Positions 1-11,100 of a stretch of 64,000 nt of DNA are shown here, piece after piece. The stretch is taken from the NCBI GenBank assembly GCA_008921705.1, contig VFFE01007724.1:186001-250000 (forward strand), given 5' to 3'. Both the position numbers and the translations under genes were made by a program. The stretch is from Burhinus oedicnemus (lineage: Eukaryota > Chordata > Aves > Charadriiformes > Burhinidae). Position 1 is the first letter of the stretch; every line of letters begins with the position of its first letter. The notes below the pieces were generated by a model, which was not told where the DNA came from, did no database searches, and worked only from the letters and a program-made list of their open reading frames with translations.

Positions 1-3000
1 ACAGCTTTTGTGTAGTACCTTTTCTGAAATTATAAATTTGGAATGAAAGTTCTTATACAGCCCCAAGGAGTGTTAAGATTGGAGAATAAGGTTTTTATAG
101 AGGCATTTGGATGTAAGTAACAGAAAATGGCAATGTCTAGGAACCCGAAAAGTCTAGCAAAAAAAAATAATGAATCTATAATGTAACTGAAGCCCAGGAG
201 GTAAAGCACAGGTATTACAACTGAGGCAGACTGCTAAGATTTTCAGAGCCAGCTGGGAGGACAAAACAAAACAACTTTTCATTTTAATGGAAATACCTAT
301 TTCAAACACTCCTTGTCTTTGTTTTCAGCCAGCCCACAGTGTCACAGTGACTGATGCCCTATAAACACACAAGCACAAAACACAGCTGTAAGAGATACCT
401 GAATGGAACAGGTCCAGCTGTTTGGGTGAGTATCTCAAAAGGTTTAATCAAACTTTGTCACCCATAGTTTGACTGTGAACCTGAGTTGACTATGTTTGCT
501 TGCCATTTTGACTAGTGTCAAAGTTTTTAGAGTACAGAAGAGATGAGATAGATTCATTAAGGGACTGGTTTAAAGACTTGAGATAGTTTTTATTTTTTTT
601 GCTCATTCTTGCTTGGAACCTCATCTCTTTATCATGAACATATCCAGATGCTTTGAACACATGTAACCAGCTGTCCTCTGGGGCTAAGATTTTCTTTCAG
701 GTATTAGGGGTTTCCTCCTCATGTAGGATTGATGGAAATTTGCTATGTACCTGCCCCTAAAGAGAACCCAACGGACACAGCATATACATGAATTTATGTG
801 AATTCGTTGGCTTTTGAATTCTGCTTAACCATAAACTTACTAAAACCAGCTGATATTTTTATGAAGCAACTTCAACATCCAGGCTCCAAATGGTATTTAT
901 TTACAAACACACAATTCATCATGCATTGGCTACTAGGTTTAGAAGGCAGTTTATGTCCTTGAAAGCTTATTTGTTTTCTTCAAGCACGTAATTTGTGCTA
1001 ATAAATGATACTGTGTCTGTTTAAAAGCCTACCTGCAGAATAAATTTCTTTTAACCTGAACATGACAGTTGTGTCTAGGTCAGCAGGGTAGACTTTGCCA
1101 GTGAAAACTGGAAGTCTGCTATGCAGCAAGAAGTATTTCTGCTATTTAACCCATGGGTCCTGTAAAGCGCTAGCTGGCCTTCTCTTACTTTGTAATTACA
1201 GACCAGTATAAAGACCTTTTGCTGCCAAAACTTAGACTTTTATTGGTGGATTAAAAAAGAATATTCATTTTCAGCAAATGTCTATTGATCCTTTCCTCTG
1301 GCTTCCAGAGAGTGTAGAGCTGGGGCTGGCAGATGAGACAAAATGAATGGCTGCTTTTTTGTATGCTAATGGCATTTTTGTATGCTAATGTTGCAGACAG
1401 CTGTCAGCTCCTCACTCTTCTTGTTCCTTCCACCCTCTGCCCCCATCACGATCTTGAACAAATGTCTTTGGAAACTTTGCTATCACTTGCCACATTTGTT
1501 CCTCAAGCCAGTGCATGCAAATTTGGCATCTTCATGCAACATGGAGCAGAATGTGGAAGCCAGAGGTGAAGGGCTGCCTAGATAACTTATGTCATTGGCA
1601 TGCAGGAGAGCAGTGAGAGCAAGCCTAAGTGCAGAACTGGTACATCCACCACCATTTGGGTCCACCCAGAGTGAGAGCTAGGAAAGTACCAAAAAGAGAT
1701 TTTCCCATGAGCGAGCCAGAAAAACTCAGCGTATTTAACCTTTAATTAGCTTTTACTGTGCTTGACTCCAAGCAAGCGCTGTGGTGGTGGGGAGGGTGAG
1801 CTGGCAGATGCTTTACCCAAGTGCTGAGTTTGACATCAAAGTAGCTGCACTTAGGAGCAAATCCCAATTTGTGTCAAAAACTAAGGTGCCATTGCATTAG
1901 TTTTTCTTTATTACAGACAGATTTAATAACTGGTCATCAAGGAGCATTTTCCAAGATTAAAACTTGGTACTACCAATGACACTGCTGCTCCCCTTCTGCA
2001 ACTGTATCAGTGTAAAAGAACATTTGCTGTATGAGAGGGTCAAGTCATCCTAGTAATAAGCAGCTTTATATTGGAGTCTCTCTGCTCAGATTTGAAGTAG
2101 TGGTAGTATATCAATGTGGGTAAAAAAATTCCTAACTGGAATGGATAGTGGTAAAAATATGTAGTGTAGTCCAGCTAGTTAAGTGGATTCTTCAGTGCAT
2201 CCTCTCAGCTTTAAGTCAGTGTAAGTTCATTCAACAAGGGGAAGCAGGTTGAGGAGGCCAAAACTAGAGACCATGAAACAGGAAAAGGGAAATATTTTCA
2301 CTACTCAGTTCCTACTTTGGCAGGATTTTGAGTCCCTGCAGAAGGATGGATAGATGTGTTAGCAGTGGCAGGACACTCAAAGCTGCTGCTCCATGAACAA
2401 TTGCAAAGGATAGTCAACGTTTTCCCTCTTACAGCATGTGCCACAGTCCAAAGCAACATAAAAGAAATATAATCAACTTTTATGATCTGATAAAGAAATT
2501 AAATGAATGAGAGAGGCATTGGCCACAATAGCAAGTTTTATTTAGCAAAGATTAATGATTTTTTTCTTTTTCTTTTTTTCACCAAAAGAGCTTTAACATT
2601 CAGTGCCTCACCTAACAGCACTTTTCTGATGGCCCTCAGCACTGGGCCTTCAATGTCCTTTTCGTAGCAAAGAGCTGGTGTATGAAACCCTGTGGTGTGC
2701 TTGGGAAATTTATAATGCTGTAGAAATGCTAAGATTATAACACCTAAATTTTCAGAGAGGATTTAGGAAAAAAAGCTACATTATTATGCTAATGTCTGCA
2801 CACCACCAGATTTCCTTCCAAAATACTGCTAAGATTAGAACATATAACCTGAGAAAAATAAATAAAGCAATTATCAAATAAATGGATTTATATTCTTAGG
2901 GGGAGGAAAACTTTTCAAGTTTAATCTGGAAAAATAAATCTCTTGTCTTCTAACCAACTTTTGTTTTCTGTTTTTCAACACCAGAGACCACATACACAAT

Positions 3001-3611
3001 AGGAAATGCACCACTAATTCCAGATAGAATAAAGTTGTTTACCTAATGGTAAGAAGTGTACGTATTTTGGGAAGGATAAAACATATACTTCATGTTTTTC
3101 ACTTGATCAATAAGGTTATTTATAGATGCCCAACAACGAAACTATTTTGTTCAACTGAAACATCCTACAGTTGACAGTAAATATCAAGCCTTACACTTTT
3201 AAAAAGAAAAAAACTTTCCAAATGCAACGAAAGAGAAATACTTTCCCTCATGCCTATTGCGCATGGGAAGACAGATGAGACATATGTGGGAGCAGTGTTT
3301 ATTTTGGTGATTTTTCCTTCCTCAGGCAGCTCAATGACTTTTGCTGAGAGCCTCCAGGGAAGGTTGGGGCGAAAGGAGATGCTCACCTGAGTGATGGATG
3401 GGGAGTGTGATGGTGAGTGCAGCAGCAGACCTGGTTTGGACTCCAGGTGCTGTCAAAGGACCTGCACAGTACTGGACTTCAGCCTCCATCCTTCCTGTGT
3501 GCAAGAGGAAAACAGTGGTTTCTGTTTCCTTCTGGGGCAGAGGCTGGTTTGTTCCATTAGTGTGCAGAGCAGATGTAGCAATCTGAGACACAGCATCACT
3601 GTGCCACAGAA
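1..3611. other. Intergenic, no gene recognised
   Basis: AT-rich unique-looking DNA. Apart from the tandem octamer-like pair at 1356-1390 I see no repeat family, RNA gene or credible ORF; the longest frames are below 90 codons. Confidence 0.7.
1356..1390. repeat. Tandem pair of a 16-bp TTTTTGTATGCTAATG unit
   Basis: Two exact copies at 1356-1371 and 1375-1390, 19 bp apart start to start. Each contains ATGCTAAT, an octamer-like POU-factor site. A perfect ATGCAAAT octamer follows at 1515-1522. Confidence 0.85.
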
Positions 3612-4193
3612 TATCATAGAATCATAGAATGGTTTAGGTTGGAAGGGACCTTAAAGATCATCTAGTTCTAACCCCACTGCCATGGGCAAGGACACCTCCC
3701 ACTAGACATGGTTGCTCAAAGCCCCATCCAGCCTGGCCTTGAACACTTCCAGGGATGGGACCTCCACAACTTCCCTGGGCAGCCTGTGCCAGTGCCTCAC
3801 CACCCTCAGAGTGAAAAATTTCTTCCTGAGATCTAATCCAAGTCTACCCTCTTCCAGTTTGAAGCCATTAGCCCCCATCCTATCACTACACACCCTTGTA
3901 AAAAGTCCCTTTCCAGCTTTCTTGTAGGCCCCCTTTGAGATATTGGAAGGCTGCTATAAGGTGTCCCCAGAGCCTTCTCTTCTCCAGGCTGAACAACCTC
4001 AACTCTCTCAGCCTGTCCTCATAGCAGAGGTGCTCTAACCCTCTGATCATCTTTGTGGCCCTCCTCTGGACTTGATCCAACAGGTCCACGTCCTTCTTGT
4101 GCTGAGGACTCCAAAGCTGGATGCAGTACTCCAGGTGGGGTCTCATGAGAGTGAAGTAGAGAGGAAGAATCACCTCCCTCAACCTACTGGTCA
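3612..4193 (-). mobile_element. CR1 LINE, 3' part (interrupted by an LTR at 4194)
   Basis: The left edge carries two CATAGAAT-type octamers followed by the typical reversed CR1 3' end (GGTTGGAAGGGACC). Minus-strand frames at 3702-3893 and 3886-4194 give the CR1 reverse-transcriptase C-terminus: [13 protein letters not shown], [28 protein letters not shown] and LPREVVEVPSLEVF. The two frames do not join, so the coding part is broken. It is the same subfamily as the element at 60443-61291. The element continues on the other side of the LTR at 4830. Confidence 0.95.
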
Positions 4194-4829
4194 TGTTGTC
4201 CCAAATCTGGGTTCTTTACCCGATGTGTAAGCCAATAACACACAGAGCAGAGGTATTTCCAAGTTTGTTCTATTAATGCGCAGAAATGGGATGCTCATCC
4301 CAAGATGTGAGCACAACTTAGTTTCAAAAATCTCCACTTTTATACATTGATTATTACATATTCAAACAATTAATACATATTCATTATTATCCTCTTTAAT
4401 GATTGGTCATGATTTCTTCACTTCCTATGTAAATTAGCGCGCGCTCTATCTTCTTCCATTGAGTAGGTGGTATCATTTGGGTAGGTGGTCAATGAGTCAG
4501 TGGTCGCAATCTCCCCCTGCTGAAATTACCCTTTACCTACTTCTCCTCTAATCTTGGCAGTTCCAGGAGGTTTTCTCAGTTTGCTGACCAGGCCTACAGT
4601 TCATCACTCTCTTGACAGGAATATCCTACTTATCAAAAAAGCTACATTGTCTAGTGGTTAGTTCCTTAATTGAATCACAGATAGTTACTATTTCTCTATT
4701 TTAATATTAGGTAAATAACTAAATAGGGTTGGGGCTGTATAGAGAACTTTAGCAGCAGCAGGTTTCCTTAGTTGCTTCAATTATGCTTTACATCTAATTT
4801 TTCTAGTTAATAGCAATTTTACTACAACA
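4194..4829 (-). mobile_element. Solo LTR of an endogenous retrovirus, inserted in a CR1
   Basis: This 636 bp block begins TGTTGT and ends ACAACA, a perfect 6-bp inverted terminal repeat. It is flanked on both sides by the 4-bp duplication GTCA (4190-4193 and 4830-4833). Removing it restores continuous CR1 sequence, judged against the copy at 60443-61291. Read on the minus strand it has CCAAT and TATAAAA motifs (the latter near 4337-4343) in promoter order, so the LTR lies in minus orientation. No internal gag, pol or env is present. The 4-bp duplication fits gammaretrovirus-like (class I) elements; the family is not identified. A 10-bp palindrome AGCGCGCGCT lies at about 4437-4446. Confidence 0.88.
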
Positions 4830-5120
4830 GTCACACTTCTTTTGATGCAGCCCAGGATATGGTTGGCCTTCTGGGCTGCAAGCATGCATTGCCAGCTCAT
4901 GATGAGCTTCTTATCAACGAATACCCCCTAAGTCCTTCTCCTCCGGGCTGCTCTCAATCCATTCTCCGCCCAGCTTGTATTTGTGCATGGGATGTGCGAC
5001 CAGCCAGCCAGTTCCTTATCCGCTGAGTGGTCCATCCATCAAATCCGTGTCTTTCCAATTTAGAGACCAGGATGTCATGCAGGACAGTGTCAAACACTTT
5101 ACATAAGTCCGCTTTCAAAT
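4830..5120 (-). mobile_element. CR1 LINE, 5' continuation with an internal deletion
   Basis: This is the same CR1 as 3612-4193, resuming after the LTR. About 4830-4995 matches the region that codes for the NKYRL/GEWIESS part in the copy at 60443-61291. At about 4995 the sequence jumps directly to a more upstream reverse-transcriptase region. That region is readable on the minus strand as [17 protein letters not shown] and [14 protein letters not shown] few hundred bases between these parts are therefore missing. Similarity fades near 5120, and this right boundary is approximate. Confidence 0.85.
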
Positions 5121-8100
5121 GGGCAACAGTGGCAAAACATAAGTCCTTGCGGAGCAGGACCCTGCAGAACTGGATCACAAGCCCAGCGATGGGTGTGAGG
5201 CAGGCTGCATCCTCAGGGCTACTGTGCTGTCCCAGGGGCAACTCCAGATGGGTATTTTCACATTCATCCTCAAGACCTGGCATTTCTAATGACTCAACAA
5301 CTCTAAAATGTGCTGGGCTTAGGGGTATTTACTCATCCACATTTGTTTGACTCCAGAGAGCCACTGGAGTGGGAGATCCATACATCTCCCCTTTGCTTAC
5401 TGCTTGCAGACACACACTCACATGGGGTTTGTTTACAAGCTGACAAAATGGTTGTTATTCATGAAAGAAATATTACAGGATAAAAGGTATTAGTGTATGA
5501 ATGTCCTGTCTCTGCTCTTGACTGCTTTTCGTTCTTGGCTGCTTCTTGCTCATTGCTGGAATAATTCCCAAGTACATAAAAAAAAAGGATTAAATTGTAT
5601 TTTCATGCATAATTGTAATACCAATAAATAAGTAGAGGTAGTGAATATATTTGAGGAAAACCAGGATCAGCTTGCAAGCAATTTGTGAGCAGGAAAAAGC
5701 TAAATGACTGCAATAATTTCCTGTGTTTAAATTAAGTTGAGAGAAGTCTTTGTAATGAGTTTATGGTAAACAGAGAAGGGATATCACTTCCTTAGTTATT
5801 TGAAATATGCAGCAAGTCGAGGTGAGTTGCTGTCAGGACCCATTTGTGTTTATGTTCTGCACTTGCAGTCTGCAGAATGTTTACCTGCTTTTTGAAATGC
5901 TGATTTAGGAGCTTTGGCATCCTTTGAAAACCAACTTACTACCATCAGTGAGTAACCCAATACAGAATTCTTATGAAATACAGCAGGCTTGTTATTAACC
6001 TAAGTAACAACTCAGTTAAAGTACATTTTCCACTATGTGTGTGCAACAATTGTATATTTTATGTTTGTCAAAAATCACCTGTTTTGATGGAATGTTAGAT
6101 TTTAGTCCAAAAACCAGCCAGTACCAACTTGTTCACAGTCAAATTTGGAAAAGAAAAAAACTGAGGAATTAACATCTGTATTCAAATCGCTAATATTCAA
6201 AGTGTACATTGAGGAATGAATACAGAGGGAGTTTTAAATACTCTCCAAGCCTGATACACATCAGCAGGGGTGGTGGACCATTCTGCTATGGGGCTGCAGA
6301 ATAATCCAGTTTCCAGAAGATGAAATTCAGATGTTCCCATCAAAAATAAATTAATGTACAAGGGGTTTAAACATATAGAGATGTGTCATGTGCGAGGTAT
6401 CTCAATTTTTGTTCTGGGCTTATAATTGTATCATTTGCAAGGTATTGATATGGCAGCGCTGCAGTTAGAGACTAGTTGTGGTTGGACAAGTGAAAGATTT
6501 TTTTACAAGATCCTAATTCAATTTTTCATGACATTCATATACTGACACAAAATAAATTATTTTCACTGCTGTTCTACAGACTTTCGGCTGCTTTGGAGAT
6601 CTGAGTCCATGCATTGTGAATGGATTGGCTTTGTTACTGTTTGATTAATGTAAAGAGCACTTTCATTACACCCCTGGGCTTCCCAAAGGTTTTATTAAGG
6701 ACATTCTTTCCTTTTGAAAAATATACACATGGAGAGCAATTGAAGAGGATTCAGGCTTAATAAGATGAGAGGGGCTACAGAGAAAACAAAGGCAATAGCT
6801 AGTAAAAATCCATGGGGAGGATGTTGACTTTTTCTCTTGCCCTTGGGCCGTATGTACAGAAAGTATCCTTTTCTCTCACAAATCCCATCTGTCATTTCTA
6901 ATTTCTAAGAAAGGGTCTGGCAAAGAAACGTGAAGAATATTCTGAGTGTTAGAATTACTGGTGTTGTACACTGGAAATAAAACCGATAATTTTTTTGACA
7001 GAAGAGATTGATGTCAGATAAATGCAGTTCAGCTAAATTGAAAGTTGCCAAAATTTGCAATAAAAACAATTGAGATATAGCCTCATGTTGAAAGAAACTG
7101 TTTTCATAGTGTCAAAATATATTTATCTCTGTAGCTAAAATGTTTAATTGTGGTTTGTCATTTCAATTCTTTTTATTTTGGCCTTGTATTGTACTTGCAT
7201 TGTATTTATAATGCAATATTAGAATGTTTTATTTGGTATACAGTATATAAACATTTTCACAATGTAAAATTTCAGTGTTGCTAAACTAAAGATTCTGATG
7301 TCCTATATTTAGATTTGTTTGACATGCTGTTACAGGGAAAATGTTAAAATATGGGTTACTTTTTTCTTCCTCCTATATGTCAATGAAATGTCAGACTATT
7401 AGAAATTCCTAGAAAATATTCTGTATTCTGTACAGGTCTAGTTAAAATTAATTACTATTAATCAGTCCTGTCAAGGAAAAAGTAGACTTTCAGCAATGAG
7501 TTAAGAACAAACAGTAAATGGTCAATTAGTAAATGGCTTGCCACAAGCTCTGAAACAGAAATCTCAAGCAGACCGTGAAGCTGGGGAGCAGGGTCGTAGT
7601 TCCTTAGCTATGTGGCATGATCGTTTATTTCTTCATGCATATACATTAGGAATTTATTGCAAAATGTATAAAACATGAAGAGCCTGATTTTGCCTTCAAT
7701 ACACCACCAGTGTAAGAGCAATATGAGAGAAGAATCTGCCATATATTAATTATTAATAAATTATTTAGAATATTTATGGTCCTAATGTTACTATACCCAG
7801 CTCTGTTCTCAAATAAGCCAAAAGTAAACCCTTTATGACAAGACATTGCCAATTGCTTTTAAAACCTCGTCCATAAGCTGCAAAGCCCATTTCCAAATGT
7901 AGGTAATTAATTCCCCTACAGTTTGGATGCATAAGAACTGGTAATTACGTATTCTGGTCACATTTATGGGGATGTTTGCAAATAGCACCTGACTCCAAAT
8001 GTATGATGGTATCCATGCTTGCTGCAAACTAGAGGAAATCTGGAGAAATTGCTTAAAGTTTTGAGCTATTTTTGATAAGACTAGTTTTTTTTCATAAGAC

Positions 8101-11100
8101 TAGCTAAATACTAGAGTATTCAGCATGACTGGGCACAATTTTAGATTTGAAGAGCAGGAGGCACCGTGGTTTCTACCCTGATCTTTACTGTAGTCACAAA
8201 CTTTCTGTTGGTGTAGGAGTTTTTATGCTCATTCGTGGCATGTGTCCCAGTGATTTGTGACGAAATGTAACTGTGGCTATCCCGACCAGGTGGGTGGTGG
8301 GTCCTTCAGCTGTATGCTCTGTTACTGCGTAGTCTCACTAACTGTGCACAGAAGCCTAAAGAAAAGATTAGAGAGGACTGAGGAGTTCAAACTAGGGCTA
8401 CAGCACATGGGAGATGTTTTCCATTAAGTGAAGTTTTAACATTATTGCTGGCATAGGCAGGAGCTCCTTTCTCAAGGTCACCCAAGAGAATTCCCTGTAA
8501 CTACAGAGGATGGTTGAAATCTTCCCATTGCCAGAACCAGGAGGCCCTGCCTGTCCTGAGATTAACCTGCGTTAATCACAGCAGCAATTTGCAGTGGAGC
8601 TTAGCAAAAGCGATGAAGTCCTCATTACTCATCAGGACAGAACAATTGAAAATGCCACAGAATGGTAATAAAGAAAGATCTCGGCAGCGACGTTTCCCAT
8701 TCATCACTGAACTTCCTTTCATCTTCTTAGCCTTTTTTTTTTTTTTCTGAATGGGATATCTTGGATTCTGTAATCTTGCCTTTGAGGACACTACTAGTAT
8801 GTACAATGAATCTGTGTTGTACATATCACATTGTTCGAATGGGCTTATGACTCTACCCTGAGCAAAGTGAATTAGTATGCAAAATGTCAACACAATGTTA
8901 AATTAAACAGCACATAGTAATGAAAGGCATTCAATTTGGTAAAGTAAAATGAAATCTTAACTGAGCAGAACCGATTATTGTATAAAAAAGAATGGATAAA
9001 AGGCTTGACTCACCCATTGTCTAGACAAATCACTTAGAAACATGTGGGTTGGCTTTAGAACCATTCAGATAATGTAAAAGCTTATTTGTAATCTGTTTGC
9101 CAAATTAAATTTTTTTTTTTACTTGACTCGTTTGTAAGCATTAAGAAATATGATGTGTTGCCAGACAGTTAAAGAAAAGTAGCAAGAAGGTAAACAACTT
9201 GCCCCATAGCAGACAACAGATCCAGAGTAGGGCCAGGAAATTATTTCTGACACATCATTTATTCTCCAGAAAATGCAGTTTTGATTGACTTAAAGCCCTT
9301 TGTATGTTCTGCTTGAATTCAGCAAACATTTTTGGTAAGCAAAGCTAAATAACACAGGAAAAAATGGAGATGCTGAAATCAGTTTTTCAAGGTTGGGTCA
9401 CACCAAGGTTTGGACTTCTTTTTCAAAGGCAGTGAAAGTAAGAACATGGCCCTCATCACTTCTCAAAGCAGTGATTAGGACACTGTGGAAAACCAAGTTT
9501 GATTTTCCTCTTTGCCTGATCTACAATGCAAAAGTTCACTGATAAGGAATGGCCTTTCATCATCCCAAATTTGCATGCTTTAATGCTTCGACTCAATGCC
9601 AGCTGTTTAAGCAGGATACTGGCCAGGGAACACCACCTCCTCCAGTCCCTAACTGCCATCCTGGCCACAGGCAGGACTGCGACTGTCCCCTCTCCGCAGG
9701 AGATGGGGGGAGTAAGCCCGAAGAGCCTGCAGGCTGCGGGAGGCAGGCATCAGCGAGGTGCTCCAGGGCATCATGCCACAACCCTCAGTCCTGCAGGATT
9801 TAATGAAGTCAAATATCCACAGGACTCCTCTGTGGGCATGGTGTGGGTAATTTCATATTTGTGAAGATATGAACTCTGCCTCTGCTACTGCCTACACACC
9901 TTCCTCTCCTTTGTCCTTTACCACTCATTGAGAGAAGGAAAATTATAACTATACTTACAAGAGCCTATGAGAATTGCAGGCTCCGCTGAAGCCTGTATTT
10001 TCCTCAGTGTTGCAATGTTTTCTAGGATCAATGAAAGTATTTTATTTTTTATTACTGTTTCAGCACACTGATGAAATGTTTTCTGTGGTTTTTTTCCAAC
10101 TGGTTTTCTTTACAGCTTTTCACACTAGAAAATATTTCATATTTTTTCTTCTTCTTTCAGCACACATATAGGAGTGCTTTTGACCACATTTACTGTGAAT
10201 TATTCGATTATATTCCTTATTTTGGTTGCCCACAGTAAAAACATTAGTTCATATAAAAATCTCTTCTATTGTGAAATGGTACATGCTAAATTGCTACACA
10301 TGCTCTCCTTTCAAAGTATTAGGAACAATAGCTTGTACAGATTAGCAATAGCTTGTTAATCACTAGTCCAACTCCAAGCACAGTAGAGGGCTGCACCGTT
10401 GGATTTTTTAAAAAGAAAACACATTAAAACACACTAAAAATCTCTCCCCAAGGAGGCTTAGAAACTGGCTTCATGTCCTGGCTGCCGAAACTTAGCAAAG
10501 AGTGTGCCTGTTGCCACCTCCCTCTCCGCTGGCATGGTCTTGATCTTTCCTTTGAGTCAATTACTGGTAACGATATGATTTGGTAGCGATGGGAACGTTT
10601 AGCTTTGGGAAGGCTGGCCCAGTCACTTCACCAGTGCCACCACCAAGAGCCCTCTTGCACTCACCCTAGTACAGTTTACATCTCTTTGCCGAGACTCCCT
10701 CACTCCAGCTGGCAAGGCTGCTCCAGGGATACAACAGGGGTCTTGTGAGAAATTACGTACAGCAAGTCATGATAAAAGTCACTGGTGGGATTGCAGAGGC
10801 AGACGCGCAGAAGCTGGGAAACGCCAGAGCTGAGGTCAGCCGTGCAAACCGCATTTAACCACCCTGTGTGTATTCATTATGATACAGCCCCTAAGTACAT
10901 GTGCACATGCAATTTGTTTGACCGTTGCCATACTCAATGCCAGCAAAATCTTAGCTGTGCAACTCTTAAATTGAAGCCATCGTCTCTGCAACTGTAAGAA
11001 GTTTTGTCACCTGGTTTTTCTCTTTTCTTTGTACATGCAAAAATGTTTAAAGCGCAAAATATTAACTGAAAACTTTTTATGACAGTGTTTAAAAGCAGGA

